From: a virus
Direction: 5' to 3' (one strand)
Virus record (IMG/VR): IMGVR_UViG_3300050821_003692
Coordinates: 1-46,239 of that record
DNA: 46,239 nucleotides
The notes under the pieces are model-generated. The model saw nothing but the letters and a program-made list of their open reading frames with translations. It made no database searches and was not told where the DNA came from. Below, piece by piece: positions 1 to 6,219 of the stretch (positions are counted from its first letter, which is position 1; each line of letters starts with the position of its first letter). The position numbers and the translations under genes were made by a program.

Positions 1-18
1 GCGCCGACGCGGGCTGAC

Positions 19-147
19 ATGCTGCCACCGGAGTGTCTGCCGAAGCCATGGACTTGCGGAATGAGCAAAAAGCATGTTCGGCAGTTCTGCGAATATCTAT
101 GGCGTGAAGGCTGGACTTGCGGCGGCACGACAAGACACCGCTTTTGA
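19..147 (+). CDS. small hypothetical protein, 42 aa
   Basis: I do not recognise this protein. It begins with ATG directly after a TGA at 15-17, which ends the gene running in from position 46239 if the sequence is circular, so the two would be a tandem pair. It has four cysteines, two Trp-Thr-Cys-Gly segments and a basic C-terminus. A second in-frame ATG at 61 (MSKKHVRQF) could be the real start. It is followed closely by another small plus-strand gene. It may be a small DNA-binding or regulatory peptide, but only its open frame and context support it. Confidence 0.45.
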   Translation: MLPPECLPKPWTCGMSKKHVRQFCEYLWREGWTCGGTTRHRF

Positions 148-160
148 AAGGTTAATCGAC

Positions 161-427
161 ATGGCACGAGCACTGAGCCAGGGCGCGGCTATAACATTGC
201 GGCTCGATACGATCGAGCACACCGCAAAATCTCTTACGCGCACCCAAATTCATGGTCTCATTCGTATCCGCGATCGAGGACCGCTGGCGTGGTGCCACGG
301 TTTAGGGCGCGCGGGCGGTGCAGTATCGCGTATGTTTGAGCGCATGGTAGCGCAAGGTCTCTGCACGAGAGCGCCCCACGAGATTACGTCATTCGGTCGC
401 GCCGTTCTCAAGGCACGCAGATACTGA
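161..427 (+). CDS. winged-helix-like small protein, 88 aa
   Basis: The start is the ATG at 161 (MARALSQG), preceded by GAAAGG at a usable distance; an upstream ATG at 74 is open but its extra residues overlap the neighbouring gene. The middle (IRDRGPLAWCHGLGRAGGAVS, then a RMFERMVAQGLC segment) has the pattern of a short winged helix-turn-helix: helix, turn with glycines, recognition-like helix, then a short strand and a basic tail. Such proteins are common in the early accessory regions of rhizobial phages. A DNA-binding role is inference; no family name can be given. Confidence 0.6.
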   Translation: MARALSQGAAITLRLDTIEHTAKSLTRTQIHGLIRIRDRGPLAWCHGLGRAGGAVSRMFERMVAQGLCTRAPHEITSFGRAVLKARRY

Positions 428-443
428 ACGACGGCCACTCCTG

Positions 444-698
444 ATGAATCAACAACCGAAGGCATCTATCATGGACAGTGTTTTCGACCAGCTTGACCAG
501 CACGAGGACGACCGAGCATTGCTCGACCCAATCCTAAGAGAGGCACGTCAGGATCGCGACGAGATCAAGCGACTGCGTGCCGCGATGGAGACGGCAAGAA
601 CGCTAATTGGCGCTCTAAATGACTCGGTGCCGAGCACCGTAAGGGCATCGAACATCAACCAAGCGTGGCATATCCTGAATGATAACCTACGCCACTGA
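444..698 (+). CDS. small coiled-coil hypothetical protein, 84 aa
   Basis: Acidic N-terminus (DQLDQHEDDRALLD) followed by a charged helix with heptad-like spacing (EIKRLRAAMETARTLIGAL), so a short coiled coil and probable oligomer. Its coil resembles that of the gene at 964-1239 (IAKLRAALENARRDL), suggesting that the two small genes are related paralogues. The first ATG at 444 lacks a ribosome site; the ATG at 471 (MDSVFDQL) follows GAAGGC and may be the real start. Function unknown. Confidence 0.65.
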   Translation: MNQQPKASIMDSVFDQLDQHEDDRALLDPILREARQDRDEIKRLRAAMETARTLIGALNDSVPSTVRASNINQAWHILNDNLRH

Positions 699-718
699 CG
701 CGGCGAAAGGAGACGTCG

Positions 719-946
719 ATGACCGTCGTGGATGACCTAGCCGCCGAGCTAAACTGCGTTGCCGAACGGTCAACTTCCTGGGAAGTTATCGAGATCGATG
801 GGACCCATCACGTCCGACCGCTAGATGACTTGAAGCCGCACGAGGACTTGGACTGTTGGTGCAAGCCGTTCGACGACGAAGGTGTTTGCGTTCACAATGC
901 CCTTGACCGCCGTGAATTTATCGAGCGCGGCGGCAATAGACATTGA
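719..946 (+). CDS. small phage protein with HNALDRRE motif, 75 aa
   Basis: A clear AAAGGAGA ribosome site lies just before the ATG. The C-terminal half has the pattern H-E-D-L-D-C-W-C-K-P then V-H-N-A-L-D-R-R-E, which I recognise as a recurring conserved segment in small phage and prophage proteins (HVxPxxDLxxH, CWCxP, HNxxDRRE). The CxC and histidines suggest metal binding, but no function is established. It ends overlapping the start region of the next gene, as part of a plus-strand run of small genes. Confidence 0.75.
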   Translation: MTVVDDLAAELNCVAERSTSWEVIEIDGTHHVRPLDDLKPHEDLDCWCKPFDDEGVCVHNALDRREFIERGGNRH

Positions 947-963
947 TACCTGAGGAGGGAACA

Positions 964-1239
964 TTGCTTCTCGATAGATTAAAAATGGCTTCAACGCCAA
1001 ACGTGCAAATACCGGACGACACGAGAGCGAGCGGACTGCGTGCTCTTGTGAAAGAATCTGCCGCCGAGATCGCCAAGCTGCGGGCGGCGCTCGAGAACGC
1101 TAGGCGTGATTTGAATTATATCGGTGCCACGTGTTCTGATCGGACCAACAGAAAACGCGTTGTACTGGACGCCGCTGCGCGAGTGGATGAGGCACTGCGG
1201 ACGACTCCTGAGCAGAAAGGGAACGGGGATGGAGCATAA
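964..1239 (+). CDS. small coiled-coil hypothetical protein, 91 aa, TTG start
   Basis: The start is chosen as TTG at 964 because a strong GAGGAGGG lies at 952-959, about five bases upstream; no ATG fits that site. The body contains a coiled-coil segment (EIAKLRAALENARRDL) similar to the one in the gene at 444-698, and a basic stretch (RTNRKRVVLDAAARVDEAL). The likely role is a small regulatory or structural peptide; function is unknown. Its end overlaps the start of the next gene at 1229. Confidence 0.65.
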   Translation: MLLDRLKMASTPNVQIPDDTRASGLRALVKESAAEIAKLRAALENARRDLNYIGATCSDRTNRKRVVLDAAARVDEALRTTPEQKGNGDGA

Positions 1240-1393
1240 ATTTGAAATCGAGTGTCCCCGCTGCAAAAATGATACTATTCATCGCTATCATTGCGATAAC
1301 TGCAAGGGCCTCGGCTATATGCCGACAGATGAGGGTGAGAGCCTGCTAACGTTTCTACGTCGGCACAGCTTCGTGCAGGCACGCGATTCTTAA
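1229..1393 (+). CDS. small zinc-ribbon-like protein, 54 aa
   Basis: Starts at ATG 1229 with GAAAGGGAACGGGG just upstream and overlaps the previous gene by 11 bases. The sequence has two cysteine knuckles, CPRC at residues 9-12 and CDNC about 11 residues later, with histidines between them, the arrangement of a zinc ribbon of the DnaJ-central/rubredoxin type, then GLGYMPTDEG. It probably binds one zinc ion and may bind nucleic acid or protein. No specific function is recognised. Confidence 0.7.
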   Translation: MEHKFEIECPRCKNDTIHRYHCDNCKGLGYMPTDEGESLLTFLRRHSFVQARDS

Positions 1394-1406
1394 GCGATTA
1401 ACAAAC

Positions 1407-1787
1407 ATGACAATAGGCCAAAGACTTCTACGTGGACCGTGGTGGCCATTCATATTGGCACACTATTTCTTTCAAATCCGGGAGTTGACCCGCTGGTCCT
1501 CTCACCCTTATGGGTTTCCAAAAATGTGGAAACTTGCATGGCTTCATACCCACAATTGGATTTGGGGCCGCATAGGGTACGACGACATCTATATTTTAGG
1601 AAAAGAGCCGTCCCATGAAAATTCGCGCGGAACTCCGGGAAGAGAACATATGGGTGGAGACCGAACGCGGGGTTTACAGAGTCTCAATGGGACCAGACGG
1701 CTTGGACGTGGAGAAAATCATCCGGGTCGATCTGAGTCGAGCACCGGGATTGCAAAAAGTCCTTCGCAAACTCACGATCGCGACTAA
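1407..1787 (+). CDS. hypothetical protein rich in Trp and aromatic residues, up to 126 aa
   Basis: The first 70 or so residues look like a real protein: many tryptophans and aromatics (RGPWWPFILAHYFF, WKLAWLHTHNWIWG) with spaced basic residues. The last 55 residues are Arg/Gly/Ser-rich and overlap the 60-aa gene at 1615-1797 in another frame, so they read like an out-of-frame translation. Either the gene has lost its original stop and runs on, or the two overlap by 173 bases. No ribosome site is obvious. Function unknown. Confidence 0.45.
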   Translation: MTIGQRLLRGPWWPFILAHYFFQIRELTRWSSHPYGFPKMWKLAWLHTHNWIWGRIGYDDIYILGKEPSHENSRGTPGREHMGGDRTRGLQSLNGTRRLGRGENHPGRSESSTGIAKSPSQTHDRD

Positions 1788-1797
1788 TGGGCAATGA
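1615..1797 (+). CDS. small hypothetical protein, 60 aa
   Basis: Begins MKIRAELREENIWVETERG with AGGAAAAG about nine bases upstream. The alternating hydrophobic and charged residues in the first half suggest a small beta-rich fold, followed by a basic helix (LQKVLRKLTIATNGQ). It overlaps the C-terminal part of the ORF at 1407-1787 in a different frame; the balanced composition favours this frame as coding in the overlap. Function is not recognised. Confidence 0.6.
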   Translation: MKIRAELREENIWVETERGVYRVSMGPDGLDVEKIIRVDLSRAPGLQKVLRKLTIATNGQ

Positions 1798-1817
1798 GCG
1801 CACAAGGAGATTTGAAC

Positions 1818-2015
1818 ATGGAGTGGCCGTGGATCGTTCTTTTTGCTTGCTTGGGGGGAGTATTGCTGGGCCGCTTGATACAATTTATCTTTGTGACGAA
1901 ATGGATTTTAGAAGATCAGCACGTAGATCGGCAACGGGCGATTAGAACTAGGCTTCATGACGACTGGTGGAATCGCGCGTGCGAAGAAAGTTGGCGCCGA
2001 TACAGAGTGCGCTAA
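1818..2015 (+). CDS. small single-span membrane protein, 65 aa
   Basis: ATG at 1818 follows AAGGAG with good spacing. Residues 4-25 (WPWIVLFACLGGVLLGRLIQF) form one membrane span, and the C-terminal half is strongly charged (QHVDRQRAIRTRLHDDWW), so an N-out or N-in single-pass protein with a cytoplasmic tail is expected. It is the last plus-strand gene on this side before the convergent late block. Could be a moron membrane peptide; no family is recognised. Confidence 0.65.
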   Translation: MEWPWIVLFACLGGVLLGRLIQFIFVTKWILEDQHVDRQRAIRTRLHDDWWNRACEESWRRYRVR

Positions 2016-2089
2016 GACAATAAGTGATCATGGGGTGCATGGCCGTGGCACGCTTAAATGAGGACCGGATGCCTCAGCCCCGCCAGCGA

Positions 2090-2257
2090 TTAGGGTGCGC
2101 GGCCCTCACCGTGTTCGGCGCCAGGGCAATCAGTTCTCGGCGTGCCGACGCCATACCCTTCCCACAAGATCCAGAGTGCAATTCCTAGCACAAGGGCCGT
2201 GGTCGCGAGTATTTCTGCCCAGGGTTTAGGGTGATAGCGCGGCCACTTCATTTTCAT
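2090..2257 (-). CDS. small membrane protein, 55 aa
   Basis: Starts ATGAAAATGAAG at 2257, overlapping the TGA of the gene before it (ATGA, 2254-2257), and runs to TAA at 2090. Residues 14-33 (AEILATTALVLGIALWILWE) make a membrane span; the tail is short and Gly/Pro-rich with one cysteine. It is the most distal gene of the late minus-strand block, facing the plus-strand genes that end at 2015. The small size and place beside the lysis genes would suit a holin accessory or spanin-type role, but this is only context. Confidence 0.65.
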   Translation of the reverse strand: MKMKWPRYHPKPWAEILATTALVLGIALWILWEGYGVGTPRTDCPGAEHGEGRAP

Positions 2258-2394
2258 TGGTGCCCCGATGGGCTCTGCCCATGACGTGGATATTCAGGGC
2301 CGACGATCGACGGCTCCTCGGGCGGCTCAAAGCAATCCCTGACCTGATCGCAGTTCTGCGTAGTCGGCGTCGGATTGTTACCGAAATCGCCCAC
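2254..2394 (-). CDS. small Pro/Asn-rich hypothetical protein, 46 aa, GTG start
   Basis: A GTG at 2394 follows an AGGAGGG ribosome site that lies inside the end of the upstream gene, and the frame stays open to a TGA that overlaps the ATG of the next gene by four bases. The product (MGDFGNNPTPTTQNCDQ...) has two cysteines (NCDQVRDCF) and a Pro/Glu segment, with no membrane span. The two translation couplings are the main evidence that it is real. Function unknown. Confidence 0.5.
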   Translation of the reverse strand: MGDFGNNPTPTTQNCDQVRDCFEPPEEPSIVGPEYPRHGQSPSGHQ

Positions 2395-2605
2395 CGGCGA
2401 ACCCTCCTGGGATCGCCTCGAGCAACGGGATAACGCCATAGAAGATCACTGCGAAAACCAACAGAATGATGAGCAGGATGTAGACCGCCTGCCCAATCCT
2501 CGTGCTGGTAGCGGGGGCGCCGAGTGGCCACAGTTTGGTTAGCGCCCAATACAAAGCACCTGCGATAACAAGCACGATGATCAACTGCATTAAGGCGCCA
2601 ATCAT
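2378..2605 (-). CDS. small two-span membrane protein, holin-like, 75 aa
   Basis: Has an excellent AGGAGG site seven bases before the ATG. Residues 3-23 (GALMQLIIVLVIAGALYWAL) and about 38-58 (AVYILLIILLVFAVIFYGVI) are strong membrane helices with a short polar turn, and the C-terminus is short (FAGGRFR). Two spans and small size fit a class II holin or a Thr-type membrane protein; related Thivi_2564-type short membrane proteins also occur on bacterial chromosomes. It sits at the lysis end of the late block. Confidence 0.7.
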   Translation of the reverse strand: MIGALMQLIIVLVIAGALYWALTKLWPLGAPATSTRIGQAVYILLIILLVFAVIFYGVIPLLEAIPGGFAGGRFR

Positions 2606-2661
2606 GTTGGCCTCCTATGTTGCTGGACCAAGCGCCAGCTACAGTTAAGGTTGCATCACTT

Positions 2662-2904
2662 TTACGAATCCACTTTGTTGAAGCCGAAGCATCTGCGCAC
2701 CATCGGCGGCCAATCAGATTGAGATCCCAGCACCAGACCGCGGCCGTGGCGCAGCTCGTTGACCTGAGTTGCAAGCGTGTCGTGTCGAACCGCCATGCGA
2801 TCAACGCGCCGGATAAAGCTGAAATAATTGGTGATGAGAGCCCCTATTATGCCAAGGAGCGTCACTAGCTCGCCGAGTGAGATTGTCGCTTGAAAAGCTG
2901 CCAT
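2662..2904 (-). CDS. small membrane-anchored protein, 80 aa
   Basis: AAGGAAAC lies just before the ATG. An N-terminal helix (residues 10-31, ELVTLLGIIGALITNYFSFI) is a membrane span and is followed by a helical charged segment (RVDRMAVRHDTLATQVNEL), so a short anchored coiled coil. This is the layout of small spanin-like or holin-associated proteins in lysis cassettes, and it lies among such genes. The role is inferred from layout and place only. Confidence 0.65.
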   Translation of the reverse strand: MAAFQATISLGELVTLLGIIGALITNYFSFIRRVDRMAVRHDTLATQVNELRHGRGLVLGSQSDWPPMVRRCFGFNKVDS

Positions 2905-2916
2905 GGCACGTTTCCT

Positions 2917-3135
2917 TCACGTTGGGGTTTCTATAGGGAGGCTTTTACTCTCAGCTCGACGTACCAAGGTCATATGCACTTCCCAATCGTCTCCTTCCTT
3001 GAAGATGTCCGATCTCGTGTTGAGCAGAATTTCAACCGGCTGCGAGAAATCGTCTTTGAAGAAATCGTGCGTCATGTGAATGCGGCGGATGCCGTTGTTC
3101 GAGGTCACGTTGCGGACGGTGAATATCTCACGCAT
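2917..3135 (-). CDS. hypothetical protein, 72 aa
   Basis: The start is taken at the ATG at 3135 (MREIFTVRNV), which overlaps the end of the upstream coiled-coil gene by eight bases; longer upstream starts would run deep into that gene. The protein is soluble-looking and beta-rich (IFTVRNVTSNNGIRRIHMT... DWEVHMTLVRR) with acidic loops. No membrane span or motif is visible. It is coupled to the neighbouring lysis-end genes. Function is not recognised. Confidence 0.6.
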   Translation of the reverse strand: MREIFTVRNVTSNNGIRRIHMTHDFFKDDFSQPVEILLNTRSDIFKEGDDWEVHMTLVRRAESKSLPIETPT

Positions 3136-3631
3136 GGCGCAAGGCGAATTCGATGACAGCCACCAGTGCGCCGCCAGCAACCGCAGCAGCAAAAACCCAT
3201 CTCACCAAATCCGCTTGTCCGCCCCCTCTGTCTTGGGCGCCTCGCAGCGCAATTTCTATGGTGGACAATCTGGTTTCTAATCCCTTGACTTGCAGGTCGA
3301 CCGTGCTCTGGCGGGCAAATTCGTTGCGCCAATCGGCCGCCATGCTGCGCAATTCGTTCAGCCCCTCAAACCTTTTCTCGGTCGCCGCCTCTGCCTTGAC
3401 GACGGCTTTCTCGGCCGCGTCCATGGCGACCTTCACGCCTTCCTTCTGGGCGTTGATGAGCAGTCCGACTTTTTCGTCGAGGCTTCTAATGAGCGAGAGG
3501 AGGAGCGGCTGATTGACGCTCTGTGTCGCACTAAGCGCCTCAGTTAGAGCCGCCATTGCGCTGACTACTTCATCACTCTCCCGATCGGTCCCAGCCATCG
3601 GGTCATCCACTTGCACGGGGACGCGCGCCAC
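3128..3631 (-). CDS. coiled-coil protein with C-terminal membrane anchor, 167 aa
   Basis: Residues 25-130 are a long heptad-rich helix (LIRSLDEKVGLLINAQKEG, then AAEKAVVKAEAATEKRFEGL and ETRLSTIEIAL), and residues 145-163 (WVFAAAVAGGALVAVIEFAL) are a C-terminal membrane span. It is thus tail-anchored with a large coiled coil on one side of the membrane. The GTG at 3631 gives the longest form; the ATG at 3598 (MAGTDRES) is an equally likely start. The layout and the place near holin and lysozyme suggest a lysis or superinfection role; unproven. Confidence 0.7.
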   Translation of the reverse strand: MARVPVQVDDPMAGTDRESDEVVSAMAALTEALSATQSVNQPLLLSLIRSLDEKVGLLINAQKEGVKVAMDAAEKAVVKAEAATEKRFEGLNELRSMAADWRNEFARQSTVDLQVKGLETRLSTIEIALRGAQDRGGGQADLVRWVFAAAVAGGALVAVIEFALRHA

Positions 3632-3695
3632 ACACCACCGGGATCGCCAGGGGGACTAGCGGCCAGGAGGGCAGCATGTGACGCGCGTTTCTCAT
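3603..3695 (-). CDS. possible small hydrophobic peptide, 30 aa
   Basis: A 30-codon frame starts at ATG 3695, directly after the stop of the outer-membrane-like gene at 3697, and its product has a hydrophobic middle (WPLVPLAIPVVCGA) and a basic end. It overlaps the GTG-start form of the coiled-coil gene. Ribosome-site support is weak. It could be a very short membrane peptide or chance. Confidence 0.25.
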   Translation of the reverse strand: MRNARHMLPSWPLVPLAIPVVCGARPRASG

Positions 3696-3696
3696 G

Positions 3697-4479
3697 TCAC
3701 CAGAGAACTTTGGTGTAGGCAAAATACTGATTGCCGAACGAGCCCGCGCCGGCGAAGCCAGGTCCGGCGGGTCCAGTGGTGACGGTGAAGCCTTTGTTGG
3801 CAAACACGACTTCCGCACCGAGGTCGAGCGCGGCGCCGGTCGGCTTCCCGGTCGGGTCGATGATCTGTGCGATCGCGCCGGCTTGGATCATGGGGGCAAC
3901 TCCCCACGTCGTAACGCCGTTGCCGACGAAGCTGCCGCTCTCACCCCATTCCTTCGCCCCAGCGCCGATGTAGAGCTGCGCTGCGCTGAGAGCGATCCCT
4001 GCGGGAGATGCGGGAATCAGATTTGAGAAAGTGAACGGATTGGTGATACCGAGGTTTGGCAGATATTGCAGCGGGTTCCAGCCGTGAACCCGGACCACAG
4101 TTTCATTCGACCAGCGACTGACCGTTGAAACTGGCGCGCTCGTCGCCGTCGCGGTGATGTTCTGATAGTCGAGCGAGTCCTCGATCGCCCACCAGAAGGC
4201 CGCATTGCCCTTGGTCCAGCCTACCGTACCGCCGATCGCGCCGCCGGCCGCATTGAGGTTGCCGGTGGCCAGCGAGCCAACAAACGTCGGATTGCCGGCG
4301 ACCGAGTTTTGCTGCACGCCGGCCATGGTGTTGATGCCGAAGTAGAAGCCGGACGAGTCGTAGGGATAGGCCGGCGGACTTTGCTGCGCTTTGCCGAGTA
4401 GCGGCAGATCGGCCGCGAACGCCGGGAGCGCCAGAATGGCAAAAAGAGCCGCAAAAGCACTGAGAATTAGCTTGCGCAT
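3697..4479 (-). CDS. outer-membrane beta-barrel-like protein with signal peptide, 260 aa
   Basis: Residues 1-22 are a textbook Sec signal peptide ending AFAA. The rest is Gly/Ala/aromatic-rich with alternating hydrophobic residues (SGFYFGINTMAGVQQN; NAAFWWAIEDSLDYQ) and ends in YFAYTKVLW, an aromatic C-terminal strand typical of outer-membrane barrels (small rhizobial OmpA/porin-like proteins). An AGGAGA site precedes the ATG, and an 11-bp hairpin lies just upstream at 4494-4522, so it seems to have its own leader. In a phage this would be a lysogenic-conversion (moron) gene, in the manner of lambda Lom; the surface effect is inferred. Confidence 0.75.
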   Translation of the reverse strand: MRKLILSAFAALFAILALPAFAADLPLLGKAQQSPPAYPYDSSGFYFGINTMAGVQQNSVAGNPTFVGSLATGNLNAAGGAIGGTVGWTKGNAAFWWAIEDSLDYQNITATATSAPVSTVSRWSNETVVRVHGWNPLQYLPNLGITNPFTFSNLIPASPAGIALSAAQLYIGAGAKEWGESGSFVGNGVTTWGVAPMIQAGAIAQIIDPTGKPTGAALDLGAEVVFANKGFTVTTGPAGPGFAGAGSFGNQYFAYTKVLW

Positions 4480-4493
4480 GACGCATTCTCCTG

Positions 4494-4522
4494 TTGGTTA
4501 CTGATAGTAACTCAGTTACCAA
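4494..4522 (-). promoter_or_regulatory. 11-bp inverted repeat in leader of outer-membrane-like gene
   Basis: TTGGTTACTGA at 4494-4504 is mirrored by TCAGTTACCAA at 4512-4522 with one mismatch and a seven-base loop. On the minus strand it sits just before the AGGAGA ribosome site of the gene at 3697-4479. No T-run follows, so an intrinsic terminator is unlikely; an operator or a leader hairpin is more likely. Confidence 0.5.
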
Positions 4523-4554
4523 TTTTTCCCGTGTCGTGCATGCAACAGTCAATC

Positions 4555-4956
4555 TTATTTTGCTGGCGATACGACTTTCACGCCGGGAATGCCCTCGGCC
4601 AACTTCGGATCAGTCACGACAACATTGGCTTGAGGCATGGCCTGCACAGATGCGATCTGGGCCTTCGGGCTTGCCGAGTTCCAGCCCATCTTTGCCAGCC
4701 AGAACGTAGCGACCGGCAGCACCAGCAGAACGAGCTTCCAGACATCGCCGAATAGCTGCGTCAGGTCGTCGATGACGGCATGAACATCGGCAACGAGCGC
4801 CGCCGATTGCTCGGGGCTAAGGACGCCGAGCGCGGCACCCATCGTTGCAATCGCCCCCACCGCAGTTCCGGCGTAACGGAACGCTGATTTGATTTGGGTC
4901 TGCGCCGGCCATCCAGCCATTTCAGGCGGCGGGACCGGGCCAGGAGTTTGTGACAT
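4555..4956 (-). CDS. holin, Pam3-gp28-like, 133 aa
   Basis: The layout matches phage holins of the Pam3-gp28 type: a polar Pro-rich N-terminus (PGPVPPPEMAGWP), a first helix around residues 28-48 (YAGTAVGAIATMGAALGVL), an amphipathic helix, then a strong span at about 70-92 (VWKLVLLVLPVATFWLAKMGW) and a polar tail. Holins form lesions in the inner membrane that free the endolysin. GAGGAA precedes the ATG and overlaps the end of the gene before it. Lysozyme lies two genes upstream in the same transcript, which supports the call. Confidence 0.75.
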   Translation of the reverse strand: MSQTPGPVPPPEMAGWPAQTQIKSAFRYAGTAVGAIATMGAALGVLSPEQSAALVADVHAVIDDLTQLFGDVWKLVLLVLPVATFWLAKMGWNSASPKAQIASVQAMPQANVVVTDPKLAEGIPGVKVVSPAK

Positions 4957-4966
4957 TTGTTGTTCC

Positions 4967-5158
4967 TCAGCTTGTTTGAAGCTTCATGGCCGCATCCACG
5001 GCGGCCTGCGCGCATTGGCCGGCGAGTTCCAGGACCATCGATTTTGTGATCCCGACCTCGGCCTGTAGTTCAGGCGATGGGACAAGTTTGGTCAGTTCAG
5101 CGGTCAGAACCGGGACCACTGCGTTTGCGGCTGCCGAGTATTGAGCTTTCGTTGCCAT
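4967..5158 (-). CDS. small hypothetical protein of lysis cassette, 63 aa
   Basis: AGGAGGCTGAC lies directly before the ATG at 5158 (MATKAQYSAAANAV), so this start is firm; longer upstream frames are noise. It is an Ala-rich, mostly helical, soluble protein (VVPVLTAELTKLVPSPELQ) with one cysteine. It stands between a membrane protein and the holin. No family is recognised; a holin-regulating role is possible from place alone. Confidence 0.7.
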   Translation of the reverse strand: MATKAQYSAAANAVVPVLTAELTKLVPSPELQAEVGITKSMVLELAGQCAQAAVDAAMKLQTS

Positions 5159-5159
5159 G

Positions 5160-5408
5160 TCAGCCTCCTGTAAGTTTTCCGTCGCAGACGTACATGCACC
5201 ATCCGGTAAAATGAACGATGAGGCCGCCAATCAGCATGCCCCACGCGATGCACCAAATTTTCCCGCCAGCACCCGCATTGGCGACGGTCGCCATGAACCG
5301 AGAGAATGTCGGGCCACCGAAGCGGATCGCTGCGTATTCGGGAATGCCGAAAAGAACGAAGGCGATGAAAGCCAAAGCGAGCGGCCAGTACCACCAGAGC
5401 CACGTCAT
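5160..5408 (-). CDS. small two-span membrane protein of lysis cassette, 82 aa
   Basis: ATG at 5408 overlaps the lysozyme stop (ATGA), so it is translated together with it. The sequence opens MTWLWWYWPLALAFIAFVLF, a very hydrophobic span, followed by a loop and a second span near residues 52-72 (IWCIAWGMLIGGLIVHFTGW). Two spans, both ends short, next to the endolysin: consistent with a holin or antiholin partner of the gene at 4555-4956. The exact role cannot be read from the sequence. Confidence 0.7.
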   Translation of the reverse strand: MTWLWWYWPLALAFIAFVLFGIPEYAAIRFGGPTFSRFMATVANAGAGGKIWCIAWGMLIGGLIVHFTGWCMYVCDGKLTGG

Positions 5409-5875
5409 GCCGTCGCCTCTGTAACCGGCGTGTTGAACAGCTTGCCCTCGGCCGCACGACGGCGCTCTAAGCCGAGCATCACCCTGCCGCCCGCGTGGTC
5501 CCACATCATGAGATCGGCGGCGACCTGCGCATTCTGGCCGACATTGACGGAGCGCAAGACATTCGACCGATCGAGCGCGCCGGTGTTGAAATCGAAACTC
5601 ACGAGCGCATCGAATTGGTTTTGGTTGATCTGCGCCGTGACATGGTGGTTCACGTCGGTCTCGACCGCCGCAAGATCGCTGGACAGGATCGCGTCGGCTT
5701 CATCGGCGGTAATCGTCATCCCTGAGCGCACGGCAGGCAGACCGGCCGCGCTCGTGTGCCCATAACCGATCGTCCAGACGCCGGTGCCATCGTCGTAGGC
5801 TTTCAGGCTCAGCCCCTCGAATTGCTCGATGAGCTTGCGGCCATTGGCGCTGGTTTTCAGCGGAGGAGTGATCAT
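5405..5875 (-). CDS. GH24 lysozyme (endolysin), 156 aa
   Basis: Cleaves the glycan backbone of peptidoglycan at the end of infection. The catalytic triad of T4-type lysozymes is present with exact spacing: E20 in FEGLSLKAYDDG, D29, and T35 in VWTIGYGHT (spacing 9 and 6, as E11/D20/T26 in T4). DALVSFDFNTG is the usual C-terminal lobe motif. There is no signal peptide or anchor, so export needs the holin. Start ATG 5875 and stop overlap neighbours by four bases on both sides. Length is normal for RrrD-type phage lysozymes. Confidence 0.95.
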   Translation of the reverse strand: MITPPLKTSANGRKLIEQFEGLSLKAYDDGTGVWTIGYGHTSAAGLPAVRSGMTITADEADAILSSDLAAVETDVNHHVTAQINQNQFDALVSFDFNTGALDRSNVLRSVNVGQNAQVAADLMMWDHAGGRVMLGLERRRAAEGKLFNTPVTEATA

Positions 5876-6177
5876 GCTGTTGGCTGGATGAAAATGCAGT
5901 GCGGGTATTTAGGCTCTCCGACCGCTTCGCCATTCCAATAATTGCGGCCGACGCAGACGTGGCACTGCTTGTTGAACGACAGGTGGGTTTGGTCCCTGTT
6001 GAAAGTGAAACCGTGCCACTCGTATCCCTTGCTGGTCTCGGTGATCTGATCGCAGGGAATGGGGTGGCAATCGCCGTCAACCTCTGTGCCGTTGCAGCAG
6101 AGTGGCGGATAGCTGTCGTGTGCCGCTGTCGGCGTGGCGGCGATCAGGAGGACGGCAATGGCAGCCCCGAGGCGCAT
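5872..6177 (-). CDS. secreted cysteine-rich protein, about 101 aa
   Basis: From ATG 6177 the protein begins MRLGAAIAVLLIAATPTAAHD, a clear signal peptide; a GTG at 6195 would add six residues. The mature part has seven cysteines (CCNGTEVDGDCHPIPCD, CHVC, HC), so a small disulfide-bonded periplasmic domain. Similar cysteine-rich secreted proteins are common in Bradyrhizobium genomes, without known function. A GTGCGTTGCC element lies 30 bases before ATG 6177, the same distance as at four other late genes, which favours that start. It is coupled (ATGA) to the lysozyme. Confidence 0.7.
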   Translation of the reverse strand: MRLGAAIAVLLIAATPTAAHDSYPPLCCNGTEVDGDCHPIPCDQITETSKGYEWHGFTFNRDQTHLSFNKQCHVCVGRNYWNGEAVGEPKYPHCIFIQPTA

Positions 6178-6207
6178 GAGCGGCAGGATGGCCACTCAGC
6201 CAGAACG

Positions 6208-6217
6208 GGCAACGCAC
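6208..6217 (-). promoter_or_regulatory. GTGCGTTGCC late element, copy 1
   Basis: Perfect GTGCGTTGCC on the minus strand, in the gap between the tail-fibre stop at 6220 and the secreted protein whose ATG is at 6177 (30 bases on). One of seven identical copies, all in this orientation. Confidence 0.6.
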
Positions 6218-6219
6218 TA

